Part shown: piece by piece, positions 18,321-29,955 of the stretch | How the letters are laid out: every line of letters starts with the position of its first letter | Numbering within the stretch: the stretch's first letter is position 1 | From: Shewanella sairae | GTDB taxonomy: Bacteria > Pseudomonadota > Gammaproteobacteria > Enterobacterales > Shewanellaceae | DNA length: 64,000 nt | Assembly: GCF_023283535.1 (NCBI RefSeq) | Contig: NZ_JAKILT010000008.1 | Span: forward strand, 59,566 to 123,565 | Direction of reading: 5' to 3' | Position numbers and translations under genes: made by a program | Notes under the pieces: generated by a model | The model's input: the letters and a program-made list of their open reading frames with translations, nothing else | The model's database searches: none | What the model was told of the DNA's origin: nothing

Positions 18321-19100
18321 ATGAAGTTAAGCTATCCACTTTTGACAACCTTATTAATATTATCTTGGCTCCAGCCACATAACAGCTCAGCCAACGAACT
18401 CACTTATCTTATTATTGCCAATCAGGCTGAGCCGTTTCAGATTAACAGCTCTAATTACCAAGCAAACTCAGGCATCATCAGCGATGTTGTTGCCGCCTTA
18501 GCGAATAAAAAAAACCTGACCATTACGACTCATGTCATGCCTTTTAAACGCTACATACATGAAATTGAAAAGAATACTTATACCAATTGGATTAGTTATG
18601 GTTCGCCGCTGTGGCGCCTTGAAAAACAACATTGGGCGCAAAACAAGCGCCTTTCAAAACAAGCATTATTTAGAGCACGCCACTCTCTCGTACAACGTCA
18701 TGATGACCCTACCCACTATGCTAAGGTTGAAGATCTATTTGGCAAAACAGTTATTCTTCTCAAAGGATTTGATTACCCAGGCGTTATGCCTTTTATCAAA
18801 ACAGGTCAAATCAAAAAAGTCGATGTCAAAAGCCACCAAAGTGCACTGAAGGCGCTGACAAGTAAACGAGATGATGTATTTATTGAAATGGATAGTAGAA
18901 TTCGTTACGCACTGAAACAACATAATATCGACAGAACCAGCCTAAAACTAACAGACGTTCCGCTGATCACCCCCTCATTAGATATACACCTTTCTTTTGG
19001 TGATGAGGTTAGTCAAGATACAATTGATTGGATAGACGATCAGATAATCATCATGAAAGCCAATGCGCAATTAGAAGCGATAATTAATCGGTATCAGTAA
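18321..19100 (+). CDS. Periplasmic solute-binding protein, family 3-like
   Basis: 259 residues. The N-terminus (MKLSYPLLTTLLILSWL) is a Sec signal peptide ending near SSANE. The remainder fits the two-lobed amino-acid-type binding fold (ISDVVAALANKKNLTITTHVMPFKRYI). It has no adjacent permease or ATPase gene, so it may be an orphan binding protein or sensor component. No ligand can be assigned. The codon preceding MKLSY is a stop, and no strong ribosome binding site is evident. Confidence 0.75.
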   Translation: MKLSYPLLTTLLILSWLQPHNSSANELTYLIIANQAEPFQINSSNYQANSGIISDVVAALANKKNLTITTHVMPFKRYIHEIEKNTYTNWISYGSPLWRLEKQHWAQNKRLSKQALFRARHSLVQRHDDPTHYAKVEDLFGKTVILLKGFDYPGVMPFIKTGQIKKVDVKSHQSALKALTSKRDDVFIEMDSRIRYALKQHNIDRTSLKLTDVPLITPSLDIHLSFGDEVSQDTIDWIDDQIIIMKANAQLEAIINRYQ

Positions 19101-19202
19101 CTTATAACAGCATAAAATATTGATTTCTAGGCTAGATAAACCACGATTTTACACAATAGAAAACACTGTTTTTAAAAGCGCTAAAACGGCACTCCCTAGG
19201 GT

Positions 19203-19229
19203 GTTGCGTTTCGCAACTTCTGTTACAAT
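19203..19229 (+). promoter_or_regulatory. Palindrome and -10 element upstream of purC
   Basis: GTTGCG (19203-19208), TTT, CGCAAC (19212-19217) is a perfect 6-3-6 inverted repeat, followed by a TACAAT -10-like hexamer at 19224-19229, about 45 bases before the purC ATG. The position suggests an operator overlapping the promoter. It is not a good match to the classic 16-bp PurR box, so the regulator is unknown. Confidence 0.45.
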
Positions 19230-19273
19230 CTGCGCCACTAAAATTAAGCTTCTCAATAATAAAAGTGTGCCCT

Positions 19274-20377
19274 ATGAATCTTGCAGATAAAGTTTTAGTC
19301 GTAAATGACAACCTTCCAATTCGTACCAACCAACCTGTTCACTCAGGAAAAGTTCGCAGTGTTTACTGGTTAACTGAAGAAGATAGCGCTCGGTTAATTA
19401 AAGATAAAGGTTACGATGTACCAGCAGATGCCCCACTTGCCATTATGGTGATCAGTGACCGTATTTCAGCATTTGATTGCGTTTGGCAAGGTGAGAATGG
19501 CTTAAATGGTGTACCCGGCAAAGGTACAGCACTTAATGCTATTTCAAACCATTGGTTTAAACTTTTCAAAGAAAAAGGCCTTGCTGACAGCCATATCTTA
19601 GATATTCCACACCCATTAGTATGGATCGTACAAAAAGCGCGTCCTGTAATGATTGAAGCTATTGCTCGTCAATACATTACCGGTTCTATGTGGCGTTCAT
19701 ACACTAAAGGTGAGCGTGAGTTCTGTGGTATTACGATTCCTGAAGGCTTAGAAAAAGATCAGAAGCTTCCAGAGTTGTTAATCACCCCGTCAACTAAAGG
19801 TGTATTAACTGGCCTTGAAGGCGTACCTGAAGCTGATGATGTTAACGTATCGCGTAGCGACATTGAGCGTCACGTTAAAGGCTTTAATTTCAGCAATGAA
19901 TCTGATATCGATTTATATGAAAAACTGCTTAAAGAAGGCTTTGATGTGATTAGTGATGCATTAGCGCAGCACGATCAGATTTTCGTTGATACCAAGTTTG
20001 AATTTGGCTACGTCAACGATGCGGCTGGCAACGAAAAGCTAATTTATATGGATGAAGTAGGCACACCAGATAGCTCACGTATTTGGGATGGTTCTTCGCA
20101 CCGTGATGGAAAAATCATTGAGCAGTCTAAAGAAGGCTTCCGTCAATGGTTACTCAACCACTTCCCAGATCCAGATATCTTGTTAAACAAGAATCGCATG
20201 CAAGAGCGTTTTGCGTTAGCGGCGGATAACAAACTACCAGAATCAGTCATGATGGATATCTCTAATACCTATGTGGGTATTGCAGAAAAAATCATCGGTC
20301 AGAAACTACACATCAGCGATAACCCGAAACAAGAAATCATTGATATTCTAAGCAAAGAATACCAACTGATTGGCTAA
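19274..20377 (+). CDS. purC: SAICAR synthetase (long form)
   Basis: 367 residues from the ATG at 19274; an in-frame GTG three codons upstream is less plausible. It ligates aspartate to CAIR in purine synthesis. [27 protein letters not shown] and [12 protein letters not shown] fit the long SAICAR synthetase type known from Vibrio and Shewanella rather than the 237-residue E. coli type. DTKFEFGYV and the active-site-like [12 protein letters not shown] follow. Monocistronic, with a terminator downstream. Confidence 0.93.
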   Translation: MNLADKVLVVNDNLPIRTNQPVHSGKVRSVYWLTEEDSARLIKDKGYDVPADAPLAIMVISDRISAFDCVWQGENGLNGVPGKGTALNAISNHWFKLFKEKGLADSHILDIPHPLVWIVQKARPVMIEAIARQYITGSMWRSYTKGEREFCGITIPEGLEKDQKLPELLITPSTKGVLTGLEGVPEADDVNVSRSDIERHVKGFNFSNESDIDLYEKLLKEGFDVISDALAQHDQIFVDTKFEFGYVNDAAGNEKLIYMDEVGTPDSSRIWDGSSHRDGKIIEQSKEGFRQWLLNHFPDPDILLNKNRMQERFALAADNKLPESVMMDISNTYVGIAEKIIGQKLHISDNPKQEIIDILSKEYQLIG

Positions 20378-20392
20378 ACGGTTGAGCCAATT

Positions 20393-20421
20393 AAAAAGCC
20401 GCAAATGATTGCGGCTTTTTT
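20393..20421 (+). terminator. Terminator after purC
   Basis: 12-bp stem AAAAAGCCGCAA (20393-20404) with TTGCGGCTTTTT (20409-20420), loop ATGA, T6 tract. It sits between the convergent purC and acyltransferase genes and could serve both. Confidence 0.92.
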
Positions 20422-20445
20422 GTGGAACATCTTCAGCTCAATCAT

Positions 20446-21384
20446 TTACGGATAAATCGATGCTTCGCCTTCAGGGCGGGTTTTTAGCACCTTTAAGAAC
20501 CACATATATTGCTCTGGGTAAGCCAAAATGACTTGCTCAACCGCTTTATTCAAAGCGATAGCTTCATTTTCTTTACCTTGCATAGTTTCAGGATCAATTG
20601 CAGGCATAACAGTTAAGTCAAAGCGACGTTTAGCTTTATCGTAACCAATTTTAACAGGCATAACTTGAGCATTGCCCGCTTGAGCTAACCGACCCACCAC
20701 AGGCAATGTCGCCTTAGTGGTGCCCAAAAATGGCGCAAACACGCTTTTATCTCGGCCAAGATCTTCATCTGGTAGATAAAAGAAGCTGTTATCTTGCTTT
20801 AACTCAGATAATAACGCACGGATCCCCGCTTCGCGCATGTAAATATTGCCCCCTTGAGAGCTACGCATACGGTTATTAAACCAATTAAATAAGCCATTTT
20901 TATGGGCTTTAGCCATTGAAACCATAGGAAGGTCTAAATTTAAGCGTAAACCTGCATATTCGATGCCCCACACATGTGGCATGATGAAAATCACTGGTTG
21001 CCCCGCAGCACGTGCTTTTTCGACATGTTCAAACCCATGCAATTGCACTCGGCGTCGCATGTGAGCACGAGACTTAAGCATCAACTCAGATTGCGCCAAT
21101 AGAATCATCACAAAGTTTTCAACGTTATCATTAACTAACGCATCAATCTCAGCAGCTGTTTTATCAGGGAAACAGGTGGTCAAATTTGCTCTGGCGACTT
21201 TAATTGGCTTTTTCGCAATGTGCATCACCAGTTTGGCCAATGTACGAGCAATCGGATCACGTAGCCAAGCAGGCATAAGGCCAAATATGACTAAAACCAG
21301 AATTGCGATCCAAGTAAGCCAATACTTTGGATGTAACAAACTCAAGTTAAAACGTCGGTCAAAATACTTAGGCTTTCTAGACAA
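20446..21384 (-). CDS. lpxM: Lipid A late acyltransferase (LpxM/LpxL type)
   Basis: 312 residues. One N-terminal membrane anchor (about 22-40, WLTWIAILVLVIFGLMP) is followed by an acyltransferase domain with the HX4E motif in MPHVWGIEYAG and a second conserved block YLPDEDLGRDKSVFAPF. It transfers the secondary acyl chain to Kdo2-lipid IVA at the inner membrane. I favour LpxM over LpxL from the motif context, but the exact acyl specificity is not readable. It lies just downstream of ihfA behind a terminator. Confidence 0.85.
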   Translation of the reverse strand: MSRKPKYFDRRFNLSLLHPKYWLTWIAILVLVIFGLMPAWLRDPIARTLAKLVMHIAKKPIKVARANLTTCFPDKTAAEIDALVNDNVENFVMILLAQSELMLKSRAHMRRRVQLHGFEHVEKARAAGQPVIFIMPHVWGIEYAGLRLNLDLPMVSMAKAHKNGLFNWFNNRMRSSQGGNIYMREAGIRALLSELKQDNSFFYLPDEDLGRDKSVFAPFLGTTKATLPVVGRLAQAGNAQVMPVKIGYDKAKRRFDLTVMPAIDPETMQGKENEAIALNKAVEQVILAYPEQYMWFLKVLKTRPEGEASIYP

Positions 21385-21414
21385 GTCTAAAACCTCTACA
21401 GCAAGTAAATAACA

Positions 21415-21438
21415 GAAAAAGCCACTCTAATGAGTGGC
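21415..21438 (-). terminator. Terminator after ihfA
   Basis: GCCACTC (21421-21427), loop TAAT, GAGTGGC (21432-21438); on the minus strand the stem is followed by T5. It ends the pheS-pheT-ihfA unit before the acyltransferase gene. Confidence 0.85.
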
Positions 21439-21462
21439 CTCTTCATCACGACACTAATGCGA

Positions 21463-21759
21463 TTACTTCTTCGCGTTAGCCTCTTCGACTCGGCTTTTCA
21501 GCTTCTGTCCTGGACGGAACGTCACTACGCGACGTGCGGAAATTGGGATATCTTCTCCCGTCTTTGGGTTCCTTCCCGGTCTTTGATTCTTGTCCCTCAG
21601 GTCAAAGTTGCCAAAGCCAGATAGCTTGACCTGCTCACCACTTTCAAGAGCTTGACGAATTTCTTCGAAAAACGTCTCTACCATCTCTTTCGCTACTCTC
21701 TTGTTCATGCCTAGCGTTTCAAAAAGATGTTCTGCCATTTCGGCTTTGGTAAGTGCCAT
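21463..21759 (-). CDS. ihfA: Integration host factor subunit alpha
   Basis: 98 residues. HU/IHF family: [39 protein letters not shown] and the DNA-bending arm region [17 protein letters not shown]. With IHF-beta it bends DNA for transcription, replication and recombination. It starts 5 bases after pheT, the conserved pheST-ihfA arrangement, so it is expressed with the tRNA synthetase genes. Confidence 0.97.
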   Translation of the reverse strand: MALTKAEMAEHLFETLGMNKRVAKEMVETFFEEIRQALESGEQVKLSGFGNFDLRDKNQRPGRNPKTGEDIPISARRVVTFRPGQKLKSRVEEANAKK

Positions 21760-21763
21760 ACTT

Positions 21764-24151
21764 TTAGTCCCTCAACGATGCGTTGAACTCGTCTTTCAGA
21801 GCAGAAACCACGACTTCTACCATCTCTGCGATTTCTTTCTCTTCCAGTGTACGAGCGTTATCTTGTAATAAGAGTGCAATTGCAAGGCTCTTTTTGCCTT
21901 CCTCTACACCTTTACCTCGGTATACATCGAACAAGTTTATGCCAACCAACTGATTTTCGCCAACTTTTCTTATCATTTTTACAACATCATCGGCGGAAAT
22001 AGCGTCATCTACTACGATGGCGATATCACGACGGTTTGCTGGAAACTTAGATACAGTCTGGGCTAGCGGCAAATTAGCGTGCAATAAAGCGTCTAATTCT
22101 AGCTCGAAAATAATTGTCTTTCCGTTAAGGCCAAATGGCTTTTCTAGGCTTGGGTGAACCGTACCTATAATACCAATAACGCGATCATCTCTTAAGATTT
22201 CAGCACATTGCCCCGGATGTAACGCTGGATGTGTTGCCGCTCTGAAACTAAATTCAGCATCAGCAACAGTTAAACCGATGACTGCTTCTAAGTCACCTTT
22301 TAGGTCAAAGAAGTCTACTGTTTTTGACTCCATTGTCCAATGCTCATCATTTTGATTACCCGCAATGACAGCTGCAAGCATAGGTTGCTGTGACACACCT
22401 GACTCTGCAGTTTCATTTGGGACAAAACGTAAACCTGTTTCAAACAGTCTGACACGGTTTTGTTGACGGCTTTGGTTGTAACCTACAGCAGTCAAAAGAC
22501 CGGTGAACATAGATAGACGCATTGCAGACATCTCAACCGAAATTGGGTTCGGTAGGATCATTGCTTCTGCACCTGGGTGAATCAACTCTTGTTGCTTAGG
22601 ATCCACAAAGCTATAAGTCACAGCTTCTTGGAAACCACGAGCAACCAACATGCTGCGCACACGCTTGATGTTGATGTTTGACTCTTTATGATCAGACATG
22701 CTCAATTGCGCAATTGGCGCAATATTTGGAATATTGTTGTAACCGTAAATACGGGCAACTTCTTCAATTAAATCTTCTTCAATCGCCATATCAAAGCGGT
22801 AAGTTGCAGTCGTTACATTCCACTGCCCTTCACTCACCTCAACAGCAAAACCAAGACGCTCTAGGATTTCAGTCACATCGTTATCTTCAATGTGGTGACC
22901 TAGCGTTTTGTCTAGCTTGCTACGACGTAATACGATTTGTGCAGGCTTTGGCAGGTTATCTTCAGACTTTGCTTCAACCACAGGACCGGCTTCGCCACCA
23001 CAAACATCCAGTACTAGACGGCTTGCGCGGTCCATTACTTTTTGTTGCAGCTCTGGGTCAACACCACGTTCAAAACGGTGCGATGCATCAGTATGCAAAC
23101 CAATCTTACGCGCTTTACCTAAAATAGCTAAAGGCGCGAAGAATGCACATTCTAGTAAAATATCGGTTGTTTCAGTGGTTACACCACTGTGCTCACCACC
23201 AAATACGCCAGCAAGAGCTAATGGCTTGGCTTGGTCAGCAATAATCAACATACCTTCAGGGATGGTAATTTCATTGCCATCAAGTAGCGTTAACTTCTCT
23301 TCAGACTTAGGCTTACGTACTTGAATGCCACCATCTAACTTAGCTAAGTCAAATGCGTGCATTGGTTGACCAAATTCAATCAACACAAAGTTAGTGATAT
23401 CAACAATTGGGTCAATAGAGCGAATACCGCTACGGCGCAATTTCTCTTGCATCCATAGTGGAGTTTCGGCTTTGACGTTAACATTTTTGATAACGCGGCC
23501 CAAGTAACGACCACACTCTTGTGGCTCTTGCACGTCAATGCTAACTTCATCAGCGATAGTTGCAGCAACGGCTTGCCATGTAGGCTCAGTGACTGACTGA
23601 CGGTTTAATACGCCCACTTCGCGTGCAAGACCCGCCATGCCTAAACAATCAGCACGGTTAGCCGTTAAGTCAACGTCGATTACCGCATCGTTTAGATCAA
23701 GGTATTCACGTACGTCTTGACCTACTGGTGCATCTAATGGCAATTCAATAATGCCATCGCTTTCGATATCTACACCTAGCTCGCCAAACGAACACAGCAT
23801 ACCGAATGATGGTTGACCACGTAGTTTAGCTTTCTTAATTTTGAAATCGCCTGGTAGCACAGCGCCAACCATAGCAACCGCAACTTTAAGGCCTAAACGA
23901 CAGTTTGCAGCACCACATACGATGTCGATAAGCTCGTCGCCGCCAACATTGATTTTGGTTACGCGCAGCTTGTCAGCATCAGGGTGCTGGCCACACTCAA
24001 CCACTTCACCCACTACAACACCGCTAAAGTCTGCTGCTACTGGCTCAACGCCATCAACTTCAAGACCTGCCATGGTAATTTGGTGTGATAATTCTTCGCG
24101 GTTAACACTTGGGTTAACCCACTCACGAAGCCAAGATTCGCTAAATTTCAT
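21764..24151 (-). CDS. pheT: Phenylalanine-tRNA ligase beta subunit
   Basis: 795 residues, normal length. The N-terminal tRNA-binding domain shows [19 protein letters not shown], followed by the B3/B4 editing region (CAFFAPLAI), the B5 domain, and a C-terminal ferredoxin-fold anticodon-binding domain ([16 protein letters not shown]). Together with PheS it charges tRNA-Phe as an alpha2beta2 enzyme and hydrolyses Tyr-tRNA-Phe. It lies 16 bases after pheS. Confidence 0.98.
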   Translation of the reverse strand: MKFSESWLREWVNPSVNREELSHQITMAGLEVDGVEPVAADFSGVVVGEVVECGQHPDADKLRVTKINVGGDELIDIVCGAANCRLGLKVAVAMVGAVLPGDFKIKKAKLRGQPSFGMLCSFGELGVDIESDGIIELPLDAPVGQDVREYLDLNDAVIDVDLTANRADCLGMAGLAREVGVLNRQSVTEPTWQAVAATIADEVSIDVQEPQECGRYLGRVIKNVNVKAETPLWMQEKLRRSGIRSIDPIVDITNFVLIEFGQPMHAFDLAKLDGGIQVRKPKSEEKLTLLDGNEITIPEGMLIIADQAKPLALAGVFGGEHSGVTTETTDILLECAFFAPLAILGKARKIGLHTDASHRFERGVDPELQQKVMDRASRLVLDVCGGEAGPVVEAKSEDNLPKPAQIVLRRSKLDKTLGHHIEDNDVTEILERLGFAVEVSEGQWNVTTATYRFDMAIEEDLIEEVARIYGYNNIPNIAPIAQLSMSDHKESNINIKRVRSMLVARGFQEAVTYSFVDPKQQELIHPGAEAMILPNPISVEMSAMRLSMFTGLLTAVGYNQSRQQNRVRLFETGLRFVPNETAESGVSQQPMLAAVIAGNQNDEHWTMESKTVDFFDLKGDLEAVIGLTVADAEFSFRAATHPALHPGQCAEILRDDRVIGIIGTVHPSLEKPFGLNGKTIIFELELDALLHANLPLAQTVSKFPANRRDIAIVVDDAISADDVVKMIRKVGENQLVGINLFDVYRGKGVEEGKKSLAIALLLQDNARTLEEKEIAEMVEVVVSALKDEFNASLRD

Positions 24152-24167
24152 GCTATTACAGCTCCGT

Positions 24168-25594
<1,427 letters not shown>

Positions 25595-27084
25595 ATGAAA
25601 GAAGTTAAGTTCCGCTGGGTGGATAAATACCTAATCCACATGTCACTAAAAACAAAATTCTCAGTATTAGCAATTATCCCTATCATTGCATTAATAGGTT
25701 TATCGGTTTTACTTAACAGTGTTCACAAGCAAAACCAGCTTGACGCTCAAGTCGCACAAGCGCAGATATTTAATCAGCAATTCAATGACGTCATTGATAT
25801 CGCATCGCAACATATGTCTGAAACAGACCTAAAAGCATTTCTCGGCGCCGTTGATGGCAACATTGCAATTTACAATCAGCACCTCGTCAGTTTACGATGC
25901 AAGCTCAAAATGGCGGAGATAGCATTATCAACAACCAACATATTGACAGCGTAAGTCACATTAGTCTCAATGGGTTAATCACCCATGTGACGACCCCGCT
26001 AAACAATAGCGTTAATCATAGCTATGAAATTTACTTAGGTTTAGCCAGCTTAATCTTAATCATTTTGCTCACTAACTATTATATTTCTAGCTTTGTTGGC
26101 GGCGCCCTCTATACCAATGTCATGGCATTAAAAAGAGCCGCTGATGGAGACTTAACCGGACGCTTAAACTTTTTCCCAGTAAAAGATGAATTCAGTATTT
26201 TAGCAATCAGCATTGATACTCTAGTTGAACGCCAGCATAAATTAGTGACTGAGATGACAAATGCGAATCAACAAATCCGCAGTGTTGTTCAGGAATTTAG
26301 AAACACAGCAACAGAGGGGCAATCTTTAGCCGTTAATCAACGTCAACATATTGATTCATTGGCGACAGCGATGGAACAAATGACGGCAGCGGTAACTGAA
26401 GTGTCCCGTAATGCAGAGCTGTCTTCTACTGAAACCCAAGAAGCGAATGTGCAAGTCGATGCTGGTTCGCGTGACATCGCCATATCAGTCGATGCCATCG
26501 CAGCGCTGTCTAATGAGATTGGCGATGCTTCCGATGCAGTCAACAACCTGAATGAAAATGCCGCCAAGATTGACGAAGTGGTTACCACAATTAACGCAAT
26601 TTCTGAGCAAACTAATTTGCTCGCATTAAACGCTGCGATTGAAGCGGCACGTGCTGGTGAACAAGGCCGAGGGTTTGCGGTGGTGGCAGATGAAGTACGC
26701 ACACTAGCGGGCCGAACGCAAGCAGCAACGGTTGAAATTAAAGCAATGATTGAATCACTGCAAGCTGGCGCCCTTAATCTTAAGCAAGTGATGACCCGCA
26801 CAGTAGAAAAAGCTGAAGATAGCAAGATGCATGTACTAGATACAGGTAAAGATCTGCAAGGCATTGCTCATCACAGTGCAAAAGTTTATGAAATGAGCGT
26901 ACTCATTGCGACCTCTGCCGAAGAACAATCGGCTGTAGCAAATGAGATTGCCACTAATTTAATGGATATTCGTAATCAATCTCAACATGTGGAAGCTTCT
27001 GCAAACCAATCAGTTTCAGGCTGTAATGAACTACATGCAACGACTGAGCAGCTTGACAAACTATTAGTAGGATTAAAGCTTTAA
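25595..27084 (+). pseudogene. Methyl-accepting chemotaxis protein, frameshifted
   Basis: Two overlapping frames together form one receptor. The first (25595-25954) has a membrane segment near 24-44 and the start of a periplasmic domain. The second frame, open through 25897-27084, has the second membrane segment (EIYLGLASLILIILLTNYYI), a HAMP domain and the full signalling hairpin (ISEQTNLLALNAAIEAARAG). The frame changes by one base around 25870-25897. A single-base indel (or sequencing error) splits the gene; the signalling half is otherwise intact. The ligand is unknown. Confidence 0.85.
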
Positions 27085-27166
27085 ACTTACTTAAAAACAT
27101 CTAAGCGTCACCTTACTTCCATTGGCATTAAGGTGACTCCCCCCTTTCGACACCTCTTTAGTCTGT

Positions 27167-27196
27167 TTTACAAAAAAACAACAAAACTTGTATACT
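27167..27196 (+). promoter_or_regulatory. Sigma70-like promoter before the Cache/PAS sensor gene
   Basis: TTTACA (27167-27172), 18-base spacer, TATACT (27191-27196), about 75 bases before the gene start. Both hexamers are close to consensus. Confidence 0.45.
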
Positions 27197-27269
27197 TAGT
27201 TCAACATAAATACGCTGTTGCTTTCCTTTTACAAAAACCAGCAATTCACGATGCGAGTAAGCATATTCC

Positions 27270-29879
27270 ATGAGAAAAACGATAACTAAGCAGTCCAAGT
27301 TAACCAACTGGCGCAAAAGTATCCCTATGCAATTTATGCTGATCCAGCTTGTGATAGCGGCTGTGATCATTATTGCTAGTGTATGGTTTTTGAAGTCTAT
27401 TGAAAAAGATAGATTAGTCGATAATCAAACAGAGCTAAGTATCAACCTTGGTAAAACTATCGTCGCTAAGCTTCAACAAAAAACCAGTCGAATTGAAAAT
27501 CTTGCCGTTACAATTGGCGCTCTCGCTGAAAGTTATCAAGAAAATCCGCAGCAACTAAACAATCTCGTACCCGCAATTTTGAACCAGTCGGGGCAACAAG
27601 AGGTCATTCTTGGGGGAGGCGTCTGGCCAGAACCCTTTATATTCAATAAAATAAAACAGAAAAACAGCTACTTTTGGTCTAGAAACTACGCCGATGAGCT
27701 GATTAAAATAAACGACTACAATGCAGAGAACATAAGCGCTTACTTTAATGAAAGCTGGTATATTCCGGCTAAGTTCTACCCTACAGATACTACCTACTGG
27801 TCAAAATCCTACGTTGACCCTTTTACAAAAAATGCCATGATTACCGCATCAGTGCCTATGTGGTCTCAACATGAGTTCATAGGTGTTGCCACTGTTGATG
27901 TTGCAGTTGCCAGTCTAGATGACTTCTTTAATACAGCCACATCAAGTCAAGGTGGCTATGTTTTTGCGCTTGATCAGCAAAACCGGCTATTGTCTTATCC
28001 TCATACCGATATAGATGGTCGCCCAACAGTAAAGCTGCAAGAGCTATTTCAGCCATTTTCAATTTTTGCAGATACACATCCGGAGCTAGCTCCTCTGCAA
28101 CGCCAACTAGAGGCTATTGATAAACAGTTTATCGAAAAAACAAACAGTGCTAACGTTTATGAAAAAGAACAGCTTAACGACATTATTAAAAACGTCCCTC
28201 TGCACGAGCAAGATAAGTTAGTAGCCTTGATTAATAACAATGCAAATAACCAATTAAAGAAAGTCGAAGTCATTTTGAGCATGCAATTAAAGCATGAGCC
28301 TCGTTTAAAAGAGCCCGTATTAGTGACTGTTTTTTTAATGCCAGGAACTTATTGGAAAATCATACTCGTCACCCCACTATCGAGTATCACTGAAGGTCCA
28401 CAATCAATAGCTGGGTCAGTTGGCATCTATTTAGTCAGTATCCAAATACTCGCGTTAATGTTGTTATTCATTCTGCAAAATAAGCTATTTATTGCGCCTA
28501 TTAGTCGTATGGTGGCTGCGTTAAATGACAGTAATCCTGCTAAAATAGAACTCGAATCAAGTAATCGTAATGATGAGATCGGCATGCTTGCTAAAGCATT
28601 TAGCTCGAGGACCCGCCAATTAGAAATTGCGCTATCAAGCCTAGATGCAACCAATTTAGCCCTTGAGCAACAATTAGACGTTCAACAACAAGCTCAATAT
28701 GAGTTAAAGCAAAAAACGGAGCAGCTTCATACCGTATTAAACTCAGCACATAATTTAATATTTATAACGGATCTTGATGGCGTGCTAACTTTGGTAAATG
28801 ATCAGTTTTGCCATGCCATAAAACGAGAAAGATTAGCGGTTATAGGCGCATATGTTCAGCAGGTTATGCCCAAAAACATTGCCATCATAAATTCGCAAAA
28901 GGATTTATCTGTTATAGAAAACAAAATGGAACTAAGCTACGAACAGAGCTTTCCAGCCGCAAACAAACAACATGTCTATTTGGTCACTAAGTTCCCTATT
29001 TTCAATCAACAAAAACAGATCCATGCAGTTGGTACAATTGCTTTCGACATTACCTCAACCAAAGAGCAAGAACTTAAAAAGACAGCGCAATTTGAAATAT
29101 TACGCAGAGAAACTACTGATAATATACGTTTTATTGAAAGGTTAGAACAAACCAATAAACGGCTTGAAAACGAAAGTGTTGCAGTTAAAGCTAACCACAA
29201 TAGAGACAAAAACTTCGAAAAGGTTAAACTTGAAAACCAAGCATTATACCCATCATTAGTGGCAACCATAGTAAAGCCGATTTTCAGAAAACAAGATGAT
29301 TTAGCCGCTAAGGCATATCGCCTGTCTAAAGGCGAAATAGGCACTAATGACTTTACCCATTCATTGGCAGAACAAACCGAGCGCTTACGTCATTTGGAGT
29401 ATCTTTTTTCTGCCCAAGACTATGTAGCAAAACCGATTGATTTAGTCGCTCTGCTACAACACATTGTCGCACTGCTACAGCCTAAATCAGCGGCCAAAAA
29501 TATTGATTTAATTATCGAGGGTCAGAGTCGACTTATTGTTGAAGGGATCCATTGGCAATTCTTACTGATTTTTTACCGCGCCATAAACAACACTCTGACT
29601 GACGCCTTTCCTCAGAAAGCAGGCAAGCAGCAAATAAATATTCAATTACACAAAACAAACCAAATGATCAACATAACAATAGTTGATAACGGTAAAGGCT
29701 TTACCGATGAGCAGTTATCAAAACAACAGCTAGCTTTAAATCAAAATGAAGTGTTAGGCACGCTATCTGCGCTTTCAGTATGGCTAAAAAGTGAATTTAA
29801 CGGCAATGTATCAATCAGTTGCGCTAAAGATAGCGCAGCTAGTACAGTGATAAATTATGAGTTACAAATAAAAATTTAA
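27270..29879 (+). CDS. Membrane sensor protein with Cache, HAMP-like and PAS regions and a degenerate kinase end
   Basis: 869 residues. Membrane segment at about 20-42, then a large extracytoplasmic dCache-like region (NESWYIPAKFYPTDTTYWSK and IGVATVDVAV are typical), a second membrane segment near 385-405, a HAMP-like segment (SNRNDEIGMLAKAF), a PAS domain (HNLIFITDLDGVLTLVNDQF) and a C-terminal HATPase-like part with IVDNGKGF. I see no canonical H-box (HELRTPL type), and the N-box is degenerate (AINNTLTDAF). No response regulator is adjacent. Probably a degenerate sensor kinase. Confidence 0.75.
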   Translation: MRKTITKQSKLTNWRKSIPMQFMLIQLVIAAVIIIASVWFLKSIEKDRLVDNQTELSINLGKTIVAKLQQKTSRIENLAVTIGALAESYQENPQQLNNLVPAILNQSGQQEVILGGGVWPEPFIFNKIKQKNSYFWSRNYADELIKINDYNAENISAYFNESWYIPAKFYPTDTTYWSKSYVDPFTKNAMITASVPMWSQHEFIGVATVDVAVASLDDFFNTATSSQGGYVFALDQQNRLLSYPHTDIDGRPTVKLQELFQPFSIFADTHPELAPLQRQLEAIDKQFIEKTNSANVYEKEQLNDIIKNVPLHEQDKLVALINNNANNQLKKVEVILSMQLKHEPRLKEPVLVTVFLMPGTYWKIILVTPLSSITEGPQSIAGSVGIYLVSIQILALMLLFILQNKLFIAPISRMVAALNDSNPAKIELESSNRNDEIGMLAKAFSSRTRQLEIALSSLDATNLALEQQLDVQQQAQYELKQKTEQLHTVLNSAHNLIFITDLDGVLTLVNDQFCHAIKRERLAVIGAYVQQVMPKNIAIINSQKDLSVIENKMELSYEQSFPAANKQHVYLVTKFPIFNQQKQIHAVGTIAFDITSTKEQELKKTAQFEILRRETTDNIRFIERLEQTNKRLENESVAVKANHNRDKNFEKVKLENQALYPSLVATIVKPIFRKQDDLAAKAYRLSKGEIGTNDFTHSLAEQTERLRHLEYLFSAQDYVAKPIDLVALLQHIVALLQPKSAAKNIDLIIEGQSRLIVEGIHWQFLLIFYRAINNTLTDAFPQKAGKQQINIQLHKTNQMINITIVDNGKGFTDEQLSKQQLALNQNEVLGTLSALSVWLKSEFNGNVSISCAKDSAASTVINYELQIKI

Positions 29880-29955
29880 ACGCTCAATTTCAGACTAAAC
29901 CTATGAGTAAAGCCGCGTATATATCCATTATATACGCCGCTTGATTGATAGCTTT

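Noticed and set aside
22678..23324. Plus-strand frames of 138-149 codons opposite pheT
   Set aside because: Antisense to the intact beta subunit; no ribosome binding site or family resemblance.
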